Below are positions 51,467 to 60,392 of a stretch of DNA of 64,000 nt, piece after piece (the stretch's first letter is position 1; each line of letters begins with the position of its first letter). This DNA comes from Synechococcus sp. LTW-R (GTDB lineage: Bacteria > Cyanobacteriota > Cyanobacteriia > PCC-6307 > Cyanobiaceae). Where the stretch lies: positions 496,001 to 560,000 of the forward strand of contig NZ_CP059060.1 in the NCBI RefSeq assembly GCF_014217875.1, in the 5' to 3' direction. The notes beneath the pieces are model-generated. The model searched no databases. It had not been told where the DNA came from and saw only the letters and a program-made list of their open reading frames with translations. Both the position numbers and the translations under genes were made by a program.

Positions 51467-52746
51467 GCTGGGACGGCCTCCAGTACGAAAGCTCGCTGGG
51501 GCTGAAGCTGCGGAACGAGCTCCTGCACGAGGCGCCGACCGTCCCATTCATCCAGCCAGTCCAGCGGAGCTTGGAGATTGTGCTCGCGTCCCCAGAGGGC
51601 ACTGTTGCCAACCATCGCGGCAACGGCGCTGGGTGCTTCGAGGCTGAAGCGGTAGCCGTTCCCGACCAATCGGCGGGCGCGATCCACCTCCGCCTCACTC
51701 GGACTCTCCTGCAGGAGTGCCAACAGAACGGCATTGATCTCGGCGCGAACCGCGCTGAGCTGCTCGGGTTCACAAACCGCCTCCAGCAGGACGAGGCAGC
51801 CGGACTCCAACACATTCAGATCCAGATCCACGCTCTCCACCAGGCGCAATTGCTCCCGGAGCCGCTCCACCAGACGACTGCGCCGTCCCTCCGCCAGAAG
51901 CGTGGTGATGAGATCGCCACCAACGACGGACATTTGATCCGCGGCACCGGGGAGTGGCCAGGCCATCAGCAGCCGTGCCGCCTCGAGCCGCGGCAGTTCA
52001 AGGCGTTCCTCGCCGGGTTCGAAGTGGAGGGGAACGGGACGAACATCCCGCTTGGATTGCTTTAAGCCGGCCAGGGCCGAGTTCGAGAGCAGTGCATCGA
52101 GCTCCAGGGCGGCCAGGGGACCGGCCACGGAGAGACAGCAGCGGTCGGCTCGGTAATGGCGGCCGTGGAAGGCTGCCATGGCCTCCGGTGTGTGGTCTAA
52201 GAGGGCCTCGCGGGCGCCAAGGATCGGAAGGCCATAGGCGTGATTCAGGCAGCTCTGCTTGAGCAGTTGCTGAAAAGCCACCTCTTCTGGCTGATCCTCA
52301 CTTTGGGCGAGCTCCTCGAGCACCACCTGGCGCTCCATGTCGAAGTCCTTGGCGTCCAGCCGGGGTTGGAGCACCAAATCCGTGAGTAGCTCCAAGGCCT
52401 CGCCGCAGGCCCCTGGCGGTATCAAAACGTGGTAATGGACGTCGTCGAAGCCGGTTGCAGCGTTGCTGTTGCCGCCCAGGGCTTCGATGCGCAGGTCGAA
52501 TTCCCCCGCCTGCAGGGTGCGACTCCCCTTGAACACCATGTGCTCGAGGAAGTGGGCGAGGCCGGACTCGTCCGGTCCTTCCATGCCACTACCGGCTCGG
52601 CACCAAAAGTCCAGGCAGACCACCGGTGCGTTTGGCAGGTCCAGTTGCACCAGGGTGGTTCCGTTGGCGAGCTGACCACGCTGCGGTTCCGGCAGCGGTG
52701 TGGTGTTCAGACCTGGCAACGACTGGAAATCTTGGGTTTGACCCAT
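51463..52746 (-). CDS. M16-family zinc peptidase, catalytic subunit
   Basis: 427 residues. The zinc motif HFLEH lies in [16 protein letters not shown] near residue 65, and the third ligand Glu follows in [15 protein letters not shown]. This is the PqqL/processing-peptidase type that degrades or processes small peptides. It is the first gene of a two-gene operon with the inactive subunit. Its start lies 41 bases from the divergent pcyA. Confidence 0.92.
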   Translation of the reverse strand: MGQTQDFQSLPGLNTTPLPEPQRGQLANGTTLVQLDLPNAPVVCLDFWCRAGSGMEGPDESGLAHFLEHMVFKGSRTLQAGEFDLRIEALGGNSNAATGFDDVHYHVLIPPGACGEALELLTDLVLQPRLDAKDFDMERQVVLEELAQSEDQPEEVAFQQLLKQSCLNHAYGLPILGAREALLDHTPEAMAAFHGRHYRADRCCLSVAGPLAALELDALLSNSALAGLKQSKRDVRPVPLHFEPGEERLELPRLEAARLLMAWPLPGAADQMSVVGGDLITTLLAEGRRSRLVERLREQLRLVESVDLDLNVLESGCLVLLEAVCEPEQLSAVRAEINAVLLALLQESPSEAEVDRARRLVGNGYRFSLEAPSAVAAMVGNSALWGREHNLQAPLDWLDEWDGRRLVQELVPQLQPQRAFVLEAVPA

Positions 52747-52787
52747 TCTGCTGGCAGGATCGCCCAGTCGGTCGTCCCCGAGCCCTG

Positions 52788-53519
52788 ATGAGTTCTGCAG
52801 CCCTGGGCATTCATCCGCTGGTTGATGGGCTCGCAGAACGAATCCGTCAGCAATGGGAGTCGCTGCCCGAGGTTGAGCACCTCGCCGTCGATCCCGAGCT
52901 CGAAGCCATTACCGGCAGCTTGGATGGCGAAGACCTATTCATTCGCAACGAGCTGCGCTCCAGCCGTGGCTTGCGCAAATTGCACCTCGAAACGGCACGC
53001 CTTGGTGCTGGTCTCCAGGTCTTGCATTGCGTCTTCTTTCCCGATCCTCGCTTTGATCTGCCGGTTTTTGGGGCCGACATCGTTGCCGGTCGTGGCGTTG
53101 TCTCGGCCGCTATCGTTGATCTCTCACCTGTTGATGGGACCTTGCCGCCCGCGGTCCTGGAGCGTCTTGAGGACTTACCCAAGCGTGAGTTCAGTCAGGA
53201 GCGCGAGCTTCCTGAGTGGGGCACGATTTTTTCTCCGTACGTTCGCTTCGTTCGCCCTGCCGATGCCGAAGAGGAGCAGCGCTTCATCGAAGTGGTGAGT
53301 GATTTCCTCCAGGTCCTGGCTGAGGCCTGCCTGGAAGCGACGGCTCAGCCGATCGATCACCCAGATACGGTGAGGCGACATCGTGGCCAGCTCTCGTATT
53401 GCCAGCAGCAGAAGCGCAACGACAAGACCCGCCGCGTTCTCGAGAAGGCGTTCAACCCCGAGTGGGCCGATCGCTACATCGAGGAACTGCTCTTCGACGA
53501 TCCCTTGCCCCTGCAGTGA
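52788..53519 (+). CDS. pcyA: phycocyanobilin:ferredoxin oxidoreductase
   Basis: Reduces biliverdin IXalpha to phycocyanobilin, the chromophore of phycobilisomes and phytochromes. 243 residues. The active-site set is visible: Glu in LHLETARL, His in [12 protein letters not shown] and Asp in [10 protein letters not shown]. The family C-terminus [19 protein letters not shown] is also present. The stop overlaps the start of devB (TGATG), which places pcyA first in a four-gene unit with an ABC exporter. Confidence 0.95.
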   Translation: MSSAALGIHPLVDGLAERIRQQWESLPEVEHLAVDPELEAITGSLDGEDLFIRNELRSSRGLRKLHLETARLGAGLQVLHCVFFPDPRFDLPVFGADIVAGRGVVSAAIVDLSPVDGTLPPAVLERLEDLPKREFSQERELPEWGTIFSPYVRFVRPADAEEEQRFIEVVSDFLQVLAEACLEATAQPIDHPDTVRRHRGQLSYCQQQKRNDKTRRVLEKAFNPEWADRYIEELLFDDPLPLQ

Positions 53520-54427
53520 TGTGGCACTGGGTCCAGCGGCACCCTTGGCGCAGTGCCGGCGGGGCAGTCGCGTTGGTGCTCGCTTTCATGGCGATTGGGC
53601 GGAGCGTCGACCGCCCGGTCCCGCCCCCACCGGCCCCGGTGGTTCAACCCAGAATTGAGTCCGTTTCGGCTTTGGGGCGTTTGGAACCTGCGGGTGACGT
53701 TCGCCAACTGGCGGCCCCGATGGGTTCGATGGGCGGAAGCCCGCGAATTTCCAGCCTCTCGGTGCAAGAAGGGGATCGCGTGAAGCGCGGTCAGGTGCTC
53801 GCGACCTTCGATAACCGCCCTGGACTCCTGGCTGATCTGGCGGCCGTGAATGCTCGGATCAGCACCCTGGATCGTTCGATCGCGATGCAGCGTCGTGAGG
53901 TCAGTCGCTATCGCGACGCCGCCCGTGAAGGGGCGGCCAGCATGGTGCTGCTGGAGGAGAAGCAGGACGAACTGGAGAAGTTCGAGGGGCAACGCCGTGA
54001 AGCCCTGGCCGAGCGCCGTGGGGTGGAGGTGGACCTCAAGGACAGCCAGCTTCGCTCCCCGATCGATGGCACGGTCTTGCGCATCTATGCCAGGCCTGGT
54101 GAGCGCCCGGGTTCTGACGGAATCCTCGCGGTGGGTGCCAGCGACCGGATGGAGGCCATTGCAGAGGTCTATGAGAGCGACATTGGCCGGATCCGTCTGG
54201 GCCAGAGCGCCTCGTTGATTAGCGAAAACGGCGGCTTCACGGGCAAGTTGAAGGCCGAGGTGGTCCGGATCTCTCCGCAGATCCGCCAGCGGGATGTGCT
54301 GTCCACCGACCCCACGGGAGATGCGGACGCCCGCATCGTTGAGGTGCGTCTGGCCTTGAGCCCGGAGGATGCCAAGCGGGTCCAACAGCTTTCGGGCCTC
54401 AAGGTCATCGCTCGCTTTGATCCGTGA
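53519..54427 (+). CDS. devB: HlyD/DevB-type membrane fusion protein
   Basis: 302 residues. One N-terminal membrane anchor, then a lipoyl-like and coiled-coil adaptor: SALGRLEPAGDVRQLAAP, ISSLSVQEGDRVKRGQVLA, a helical hairpin with EKQDELEKFEGQRREALAERRG, and LRSPIDGTVLRIYARPGE. This is the periplasmic adaptor of a DevBCA exporter. It is coupled upstream to pcyA (TGATG) and downstream to devC (GTGA). Which outer-membrane TolC partner it uses is unknown. Confidence 0.9.
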   Translation: MWHWVQRHPWRSAGGAVALVLAFMAIGRSVDRPVPPPPAPVVQPRIESVSALGRLEPAGDVRQLAAPMGSMGGSPRISSLSVQEGDRVKRGQVLATFDNRPGLLADLAAVNARISTLDRSIAMQRREVSRYRDAAREGAASMVLLEEKQDELEKFEGQRREALAERRGVEVDLKDSQLRSPIDGTVLRIYARPGERPGSDGILAVGASDRMEAIAEVYESDIGRIRLGQSASLISENGGFTGKLKAEVVRISPQIRQRDVLSTDPTGDADARIVEVRLALSPEDAKRVQQLSGLKVIARFDP

Positions 54428-55611
54428 GCGTTCAGCGTTGGTTTGAGGGGGCTTGGCAGCGCCGGCGCATTCCACTGGCCCTGCTGCTGTTGACCAGACA
54501 GCCGGTTCGCTTGGCCGTCGCCCTGGCGGGCATCAGTTTCGCCGGGATTCTGATGTTCATGCAGCTCGGCTTTCGTGATGGTCTTTTCGATGCCAGCGTC
54601 ACGATTCACCGGCTCTTTGATGCCGACTTGGTGCTGATCAGTCCGCGCTCCACCAGCTCGGTGAGCATGGCCGGCTTCCCGAAACGCCGACTGGTTCAGA
54701 CCATGGCGGCCCCTGAGGTTGAGGGCATCACGCCTGTCCATTGGAACCTGCTGCTCTGGCGCAACCCCGAGACGCGGGGCACCCGCTCGATCCTCACCTT
54801 GGGCTTTGAGCCCAATGACCCCCTGTTCACCGATCCGACCTTGGCGCCGAAAGCCCGCGCCCTGACCCAAAAAGGGAGGGTCCTCTTTGATGCACAGTCC
54901 CGCCCCGAGTTCGGCCCGGTGGCGGAGTGGTTCAAATCCGGCCGCACCGTTGAGAGTGAAATCGCCGGAAAGCGGGTAAGGGTCGCCGGCTTGGTCGGTT
55001 TGGGCACCTCCTTCGGTGCTGACGGGAACCTGTTGACGAGTTCAGAGACCTTCATTGACCTGCTGCCGAATACGCCGCCGGGGAGCATCGAGGTCGGACT
55101 GGTTCGGCTCAAGCCGGGTAGTGATCCCGAGGCCGTTGCGCAACGCCTTCAGGCGCAACTGCCCAGCGACGTGAAGGTCTTGACCAAGCAGGGCTTCATC
55201 GATTTCGAACAGAACTACTGGCGCACCAGTACGTCCATCGGCTTCATCTTCACCTTGGGCGCCGCCATGGGCTTTGTGGTCGGCTGCGTGATCGTTTACC
55301 AGGTGCTCTATTCCGATGTCAGCGATCACCTGCCGGAATACGCCACCTTGATGGCCATGGGCTACAAGCTCCCCAGCCTGCTCGGCGTGGTTGCCCGAGA
55401 GGGCTTGTTGCTGGCGGCCTTTGGTTATCTGCCGGCCTATGCCGCCGGCCAAGGGCTGTATCTCATGGTCCGCTCGGCCACCCAGCTGCCGGTGTTTATG
55501 GATACGTCGCGAGCGGTGACGGTCTTCACCATGATTTTAGTGATGTGTATGGCCTCGGCCGGCCTCGCCATGCGCCGGCTCGCTGATGCGGATCCCGCGG
55601 AGATTTTCTGA
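54424..55611 (+). CDS. devC: DevC-type ABC exporter permease (FtsX-like)
   Basis: 395 residues from GTG 54424. One N-terminal helix (AVALAGISFAGILMFMQLGF), a large periplasmic domain and three C-terminal helices, the MacB/FtsX topology. FRDGLFDASVTIHRLFDADL after the first helix is a DevC signature. With DevA and DevB it would form a type I-like exporter. In Anabaena DevBCA exports heterocyst glycolipids; this organism shows no sign of heterocysts, so the substrate here is different or unknown. Confidence 0.9.
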   Translation: MSVQRWFEGAWQRRRIPLALLLLTRQPVRLAVALAGISFAGILMFMQLGFRDGLFDASVTIHRLFDADLVLISPRSTSSVSMAGFPKRRLVQTMAAPEVEGITPVHWNLLLWRNPETRGTRSILTLGFEPNDPLFTDPTLAPKARALTQKGRVLFDAQSRPEFGPVAEWFKSGRTVESEIAGKRVRVAGLVGLGTSFGADGNLLTSSETFIDLLPNTPPGSIEVGLVRLKPGSDPEAVAQRLQAQLPSDVKVLTKQGFIDFEQNYWRTSTSIGFIFTLGAAMGFVVGCVIVYQVLYSDVSDHLPEYATLMAMGYKLPSLLGVVAREGLLLAAFGYLPAYAAGQGLYLMVRSATQLPVFMDTSRAVTVFTMILVMCMASAGLAMRRLADADPAEIF

Positions 55612-55615
55612 ACCC

Positions 55616-56326
55616 ATGGGGACTTCAGCTGCCGTCGACCTCAAGGAGCTTTCCCATTTCTATGGAACGGGGACCATGCGCCGTCAGGTGCTGCAGGGGG
55701 TCAATCTGACCGTCGCCGCCGGGGAGGTGGTCCTGCTGACGGGCCCCTCCGGATGCGGCAAAACCACCCTCTTAACCCTGGTCGGTGCCCTTCGCTCCGT
55801 TCAAGAGGGGTCGGTGCAGGTCTTGGGTCAAGAGCTGGCCGGAGCAAGCCGCCGTGAGCGCCAGCGTTTACGCCGCTCGATCGGGATGATTTTTCAAGGC
55901 CACAACCTCTTGCGTTGCCTGACGGCGGAACAGAACGTGCAAATGGGTTCTGATCTTCTGCCGGGGTTGAGTTACCGGGCTCGACGCGATCAATCCCGCG
56001 AATGGTTGCGCGCGGTGGGCCTCGGAGACGAGCTCAACAAATTGCCCCATGACCTCTCCGGTGGTCAAAAGCAGCGGGTGGCCATCGCCCGTGCCCTGGC
56101 CGCCCATCCGCGCCTGCTCCTGGCGGATGAGCCGACGGCGGCATTGGACTCGCAAACCGGCCGTGAAGTGGTGGAGCTCCTGCGGCGTCTGGCCCGTGAT
56201 CAGGGCTCTGCGGTCCTGATGGTCACCCATGACCCGCGGATTTTGGATATCGCGGATCGGTTGGTCCGGATGGAGGACGGACGTCTGTTTGAGGATGCCA
56301 AGCCGGCACTCAGCGCCACCCATTGA
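55616..56326 (+). CDS. devA: DevA-type ABC transporter ATPase
   Basis: 236 residues. Walker A GPSGCGKTTLLTLVGAL, Q-loop GMIFQGHNLLRCLTAEQN, signature LSGGQKQRVAIARALA, Walker B LLLADEPTAALDS and the His in MVTHDPRI are all intact, of the LolD/MacB group. It closes the pcyA-devBCA unit, starting four bases after the devC stop. An upstream in-frame start would overlap devC; I chose ATG 55616. Confidence 0.92.
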   Translation: MGTSAAVDLKELSHFYGTGTMRRQVLQGVNLTVAAGEVVLLTGPSGCGKTTLLTLVGALRSVQEGSVQVLGQELAGASRRERQRLRRSIGMIFQGHNLLRCLTAEQNVQMGSDLLPGLSYRARRDQSREWLRAVGLGDELNKLPHDLSGGQKQRVAIARALAAHPRLLLADEPTAALDSQTGREVVELLRRLARDQGSAVLMVTHDPRILDIADRLVRMEDGRLFEDAKPALSATH

Positions 56327-56373
56327 GGGTGATTCAGTACTGTGGTGACTAACCCGAACTTTCCGCCGTTTCG

Positions 56374-56529
56374 ATGGCCAAACGCCGTAACCTCAAGAAG
56401 GAAAAGCAAGAGCGCAACCGCGCATACGCCCGCAAGTTCAAAAAGCGCAAGATGCGTAACGATGGTCGTGGCGAAGGTGCTGGCAACGGCGTGACCGGCA
56501 CCGCGAACAATGGCGGCGCTGCCGACTGA
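56374..56529 (+). CDS. small highly basic conserved-type protein
   Basis: 51 residues. The first 28 carry 15 Lys/Arg (MAKRRNLKKEKQERNRAYAR, then KFKKRKMR), the rest is Gly/Asn/Ala-rich and flexible. This composition suggests binding to RNA or the ribosome. A strong terminator follows 25 bases later, so it is likely a single-gene transcript. Too short for most gene finders. Function unknown. Confidence 0.7.
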   Translation: MAKRRNLKKEKQERNRAYARKFKKRKMRNDGRGEGAGNGVTGTANNGGAAD

Positions 56530-56554
56530 TCCTCAGTCCGAACTTGACCGCTCT

Positions 56555-56580
56555 GGGATCCTGAGGGATCCCTTTTTTTT
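56555..56580 (+). terminator. rho-independent terminator behind the basic protein gene
   Basis: GGGATCC (56555-56561) pairs with GGATCCC (56566-56572) around TGAG, followed by eight T. This is a textbook intrinsic terminator on the plus strand, 25 bases past the stop of the 51-codon gene. Confidence 0.92.
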
Positions 56581-56601
56581 GCTCAATCTGTCGACCTGGC
56601 C

Positions 56602-57534
56602 ATGTTTCTCAGCGTCGTCATCCCCACCTACAACCGTCTGCCGATCCTCGAGAAGTGTCTTCGGGCCCTCGAGCGGCAGCGACTGGCTGCGCCGATCAGC
56701 GACTACGAAGTGGTCGTCGTGGATGACGGTTCAACCGACGAAACGGTGGCCTGGCTTGGCCAGCATCAAGCGGAACTTCCCCACGTTCGCTTGGTTCAGC
56801 AGGACCATGGGGGACCAGCGGAAGGCCGCAACCGGGGCGTTGACCATGCCCGCGGTGACGTCATTGTGTTCATCGACAGTGACCTGGTTGTCACCGAGGA
56901 GTTCCTCCTCAGCCACGCCAGCGCACTGCAGCTGAGTTGGCAGGAGCAAGGCAACCGCCTCTGCTTCACCTACGGCGCGGTGATCAATACGGCGAATTTC
57001 GAGGAGCCCACCAGCGAACCCCACAAGCTGCGCGACCTCTCCTGGGCCTATTTCGCGACAGGCAATGTCGCGATTGACCGCGAGGTTCTCGAGCGCAGTG
57101 GTCTCTTTGACACGCGCTTCCGCCTCTATGGCTGGGAGGACCTGGAACTGGGAGAGCGGCTTCGCCAGATGGGTGTTGTGCTGGTGCGCTGCCCATCCGC
57201 GGTTGGCTACCACTGGCATCCGCCCCTGAGCCTCGAGCAGGTTCCCCGTCTGATTGCCGTCGAGGGTGAGCGGGCCAAGATGGGCCTCGTCTTCTACAAA
57301 AAACACCCCACCCGAAGGGTGCGGTTCATTATTCAGTTCACCGTCCTGCATCGGATTCTCTGGGAACTGTTGACCCTGGGAGGCCTCGTCAATGAGCGCA
57401 GCCTGCGTCCGCTCTTGGCTTGGTTGATTCGTAAGGGTCAGGCGGCATGGGCCATGGAGCTGCTGCGTCTTCCTCTGAATCGCATCGGTGTGCGGGCGCT
57501 CTACGCCGAAGCGCGCGCCGCCGGACTGCGCTAA
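56602..57534 (+). CDS. family 2 glycosyltransferase
   Basis: 310 residues. GT-A fold with LSVVIPTYNRLPILEKCLRAL, the first Asp pair in VVVVDDGSTDET, the DxD in IVFIDSDLVV and the catalytic-base region GWEDLELGERLRQMG. It transfers a sugar from a nucleotide donor to an unknown acceptor, perhaps a surface polysaccharide or lipid. No membrane helices apart from a weak C-terminal amphipathic part. It stands alone between a terminator and rpsB. Confidence 0.88.
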   Translation: MFLSVVIPTYNRLPILEKCLRALERQRLAAPISDYEVVVVDDGSTDETVAWLGQHQAELPHVRLVQQDHGGPAEGRNRGVDHARGDVIVFIDSDLVVTEEFLLSHASALQLSWQEQGNRLCFTYGAVINTANFEEPTSEPHKLRDLSWAYFATGNVAIDREVLERSGLFDTRFRLYGWEDLELGERLRQMGVVLVRCPSAVGYHWHPPLSLEQVPRLIAVEGERAKMGLVFYKKHPTRRVRFIIQFTVLHRILWELLTLGGLVNERSLRPLLAWLIRKGQAAWAMELLRLPLNRIGVRALYAEARAAGLR

Positions 57535-57602
57535 GCGCTCCAGGGAGTGCTGGCGGCCTGTTTGGTAGTGTTCACAGGCACTTTCAAACCGCACACCTGC
57601 GT

Positions 57603-57677
57603 GTTTCGGGTGATCAACCGGTGATGCAGGTTCGCCCTGTTCGGTCGGTCCCTGGCAGGTGGAGGCAAACCCGAAAC
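57603..57677 (+). promoter_or_regulatory. long-range inverted repeat in the rpsB leader
   Basis: GTTTCGGGT (57603-57611) is perfectly complementary to ACCCGAAAC (57669-57677), enclosing 57 bases. The second arm ends 11 bases before the rpsB ATG, over the place of the ribosome site. Ribosomal protein S2 represses its own leader in enteric bacteria; a similar control here is possible but unproven. Confidence 0.4.
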
Positions 57678-57688
57678 CTCAACAGAAC

Positions 57689-58408
57689 ATGGCTGTCGTC
57701 ACTCTCGCCGAAATGATGGAGGCGGGTGCTCACTTTGGGCACCAAACCCGCCGTTGGAACCCCAAGATGTCGCGCTACATCTACTGCGCGCGCAACGGTG
57801 TTCACATCATCGACCTTGTGCAAACCGCGGTTTGCATGAACAACGCCTACAAATGGGTGCGTAGTGCTGCACGCAGCGGCAAGCGCTTCCTCTTTGTCGG
57901 CACCAAGAAGCAGGCCTCCGAGGTGATCGCCCTGGAAGCCAGCCGCTGCGGCGCGTCCTACGTGAACCAGCGCTGGCTGGGCGGCATGCTCACCAACTGG
58001 ACCACGATGCGCGCGCGTATCGACCGTCTGAAGGACCTCGAGCGCATGGAGTCCTCCGGCGCTATCGCGATGCGTCCCAAGAAGGAAGCCGCCGTTCTGC
58101 GTCGTGAGCTCGATCGTCTGCAGAAGTACCTGGGCGGTCTGAAGAACATGCGCCGTCTCCCCGACGTGGTGGTCCTGGTGGACCAGCGCCGCGAAACCAA
58201 CGCCGTGCTCGAGGCCCGCAAGCTGGATATCCCCCTGGTGTCGATGCTCGACACCAACTGCGATCCCGATCTCTGCGACGTGCCCATCCCCTGCAACGAC
58301 GACGCCGTGCGCTCGGTGCAACTGGTGCTGGGACGCCTGGCCGATGCCATCAACGAAGGCCGTCATGGCTCTGCTGAGCAGGGTGCCTACGACGAAGCCC
58401 AGTCCTGA
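57689..58408 (+). CDS. rpsB: 30S ribosomal protein S2
   Basis: 239 residues. [21 protein letters not shown] at the start (read as two parts), [30 protein letters not shown] and the C-terminal [21 protein letters not shown] are S2 signatures. ATG 57689 was chosen by family start; ten upstream codons are open. Followed by tsf after 105 bases, the classical rpsB-tsf order. Confidence 0.97.
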   Translation: MAVVTLAEMMEAGAHFGHQTRRWNPKMSRYIYCARNGVHIIDLVQTAVCMNNAYKWVRSAARSGKRFLFVGTKKQASEVIALEASRCGASYVNQRWLGGMLTNWTTMRARIDRLKDLERMESSGAIAMRPKKEAAVLRRELDRLQKYLGGLKNMRRLPDVVVLVDQRRETNAVLEARKLDIPLVSMLDTNCDPDLCDVPIPCNDDAVRSVQLVLGRLADAINEGRHGSAEQGAYDEAQS

Positions 58409-58513
58409 TTCGCCTTTGAACCCAGTGGTTGATGCCAGGAGCTTTCCCTCGGGGAGGCTCTTCGGTGTTGAGCCCCTGTCTTGATTTCCACCCCCTCATC
58501 ACCGCGATTACCC

Positions 58514-59170
58514 ATGGCTGAGATCTCCGCCAAGCTCGTTAAAGAACTGCGCGACATGACCGGCGCAGGCATGATGGACTGCAAGAAGGCCCTCAAAGAG
58601 ACCGAGGGTGACAAGGACAAAGCCGTCGAGTGGCTGCGTCAGAAGGGCATTGCCTCCGCTGAGAAGAAGTCCGGCCGTGCCGCGGCTGAAGGGGCCATCG
58701 GCAGCTACATCCACACCGGCGCTCGCGTTGGCGTGCTGGTTGAGGTGAACTGCGAGACCGACTTCGTGGCCCGCGGCGACATCTTCCAGGAGCTCGTCCG
58801 CAACGTGGCTATGCAGGTCGCTGCATGCCCCAACGTTGACTTCGTCAAGGTCGACGACATTCCTGCCGAAGTCGCTGAGCGCGAGAAGCAGATCGAGATG
58901 GGCCGCGATGATCTCGCCGGCAAGAAGGAGGAGATGAAGGAGAAGATCGTCGCTGGCCGTATCGGCAAGCGCCTCAAGGAGATGTCCCTTCTGGATCAGC
59001 CCTACATCAAGGACAGCGGCATGACCGTTGACCAGCTCGTCAAAGAAGTCTCCGGCAAGATCGGCGAGAACATCCAGGTTCGCCGCTTCGTTCGCTTCAA
59101 CCTGGGCGAAGGCATCGAAATCGAGAAGATGGACTTCGCTGCTGAAGTGGCTGCCATGCAGGCTGCCTGA
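58514..59170 (+). CDS. tsf: elongation factor Ts
   Basis: Nucleotide exchange factor for EF-Tu. 218 residues, shorter than the E. coli protein (about 283) but normal for cyanobacteria. The UBA-like start is [20 protein letters not shown], then [20 protein letters not shown] with the conserved CETDFVA. The C-terminal [19 protein letters not shown] is typical. The gap to rpsB holds a GU-rich imperfect hairpin near 58440-58461 that could adjust tsf expression. Confidence 0.96.
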   Translation: MAEISAKLVKELRDMTGAGMMDCKKALKETEGDKDKAVEWLRQKGIASAEKKSGRAAAEGAIGSYIHTGARVGVLVEVNCETDFVARGDIFQELVRNVAMQVAACPNVDFVKVDDIPAEVAEREKQIEMGRDDLAGKKEEMKEKIVAGRIGKRLKEMSLLDQPYIKDSGMTVDQLVKEVSGKIGENIQVRRFVRFNLGEGIEIEKMDFAAEVAAMQAA

Positions 59171-59196
59171 TCGGGAGCACCCCTTTCAGCGCACTG

Positions 59197-60378
59197 TTGG
59201 TGGACTCCAACGTTCGATCCCTCGACGAGGCCAAGGCGCAACTCCTCTCGCTGCTTGAGCAGCAGGAGGAGTTCACCCCGGCCCTCTACCGCGATTTGGC
59301 CTTGTACCTCCAGGTCCTGCGCGATGGCCTGTTGCACAGCGTGCAGCAGGCCTGTTTTCATTTGGCCACCCAGGTGGTCCCTGAGCGCTACAACCAGTTG
59401 CCACCTGAGCGCCGCGAGACCTTTCAGCGTCGCCTTCAGAGCTTGGTCAAGCGCTCCTGCTCCCTGTTGACGGTCGAGCAGGTGATGGGTCTGGCGGCCC
59501 AACAGGCCCGCAAACAGGAGAGCCGGCAGCTGCAGGAGCAGCAAAAGATCCTCCAAACGATGCTGGAGGGTCGTGAGGCCGCCGATGAGCCAGCCCCCCT
59601 CGAAGCCAGCCCAGAGCCTCAATCGGTCAACTTGAGCCTGGATTTGCCGCTGGCGGCTGAGCTCTTCGACAGTGGTGTCCCCGGTCTGCCCTCCCTGAGC
59701 CAACAGCAGCGGCCCAGCGAGGAGACAACTCCACCACAAGAGTCCGCCCCTCCTGAGGGGGAGTTGGAGCTGCTGCAGTCCCTCTTCACGATGGCCTCGG
59801 AGACCCTCTCCGCCGCTGCACCGGACAGTTCGGACGAGGAGGACGACGGGGAGACCAGTGGCGGCTCTCCCTTCGCTTCGGCCTCGGTGGAGGTCACCCG
59901 TTCGCAGTTGCCGAAGGACCCTCTGCTGCAGGTGCGCTGGTGGGTGCACTTCGATCGGGCGCTGCGCCGCCGCCTGCGCAACCTCTCCCACGCCATCAAC
60001 GTCGAGATGATGCGGGTCGGGCTGGCCCAAGGCCTGCTGCCCTTGAACCTCTTGGATGCCGTACTGGATGGACAAGTGGAGGCTCTTCCTGCCCCCGCGA
60101 ACGTCTTGCGGATGACCCTGCCGCTTTCGCTGAATCCGGTTGCACCAGCCAGCGACCCGACTGAGGTGCTGACCCTGCTCCTGCGCAGCGGTGATCTTGA
60201 GTTTGAGCAGCCCCGTTTGCGAACGTGCCGGCAGCGACTCGAACAGCGGCGCCGCACATTGCGCACAATGGCCAAGCGGTATCGCACCTGGCAGCGCCGG
60301 GTCAGCGCCCTCGAGGCCGAGCAGCAGTGGTTCCAGGACAGTGCCCCACCCCAGGATCCAGCGGCGGATCGCACCTAG
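59197..60378 (+). CDS. large hypothetical protein between tsf and recG
   Basis: 393 residues. An N-terminal helical domain of about 125 residues (EFTPALYRDLALYLQVLRDG, PERRETFQRRLQSLVKRS) is followed by an acidic Pro/Ser/Glu-rich linker (about 130-240) and a C-terminal helical domain (QVRWWVHFDRALRRRLRNLS, then RQRLEQRRRTLRTMAKRYRT) that looks like a basic coiled coil. No enzyme motif or membrane segment. Its 3' end probably overlaps or abuts the recG start. Function unknown; its neighbours suggest translation or DNA repair. Confidence 0.75.
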   Translation: MVDSNVRSLDEAKAQLLSLLEQQEEFTPALYRDLALYLQVLRDGLLHSVQQACFHLATQVVPERYNQLPPERRETFQRRLQSLVKRSCSLLTVEQVMGLAAQQARKQESRQLQEQQKILQTMLEGREAADEPAPLEASPEPQSVNLSLDLPLAAELFDSGVPGLPSLSQQQRPSEETTPPQESAPPEGELELLQSLFTMASETLSAAAPDSSDEEDDGETSGGSPFASASVEVTRSQLPKDPLLQVRWWVHFDRALRRRLRNLSHAINVEMMRVGLAQGLLPLNLLDAVLDGQVEALPAPANVLRMTLPLSLNPVAPASDPTEVLTLLLRSGDLEFEQPRLRTCRQRLEQRRRTLRTMAKRYRTWQRRVSALEAEQQWFQDSAPPQDPAADRT

Positions 60379-60392
60379 CGGTCCAGGCCTGG

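Noticed and set aside
60225-60392. Longer RecG N-terminus from 60225
   Set aside because: It overlaps the upstream 393-codon gene by over 150 bases and encodes only Pro/Gly/Arg-rich residues without similarity to RecG.
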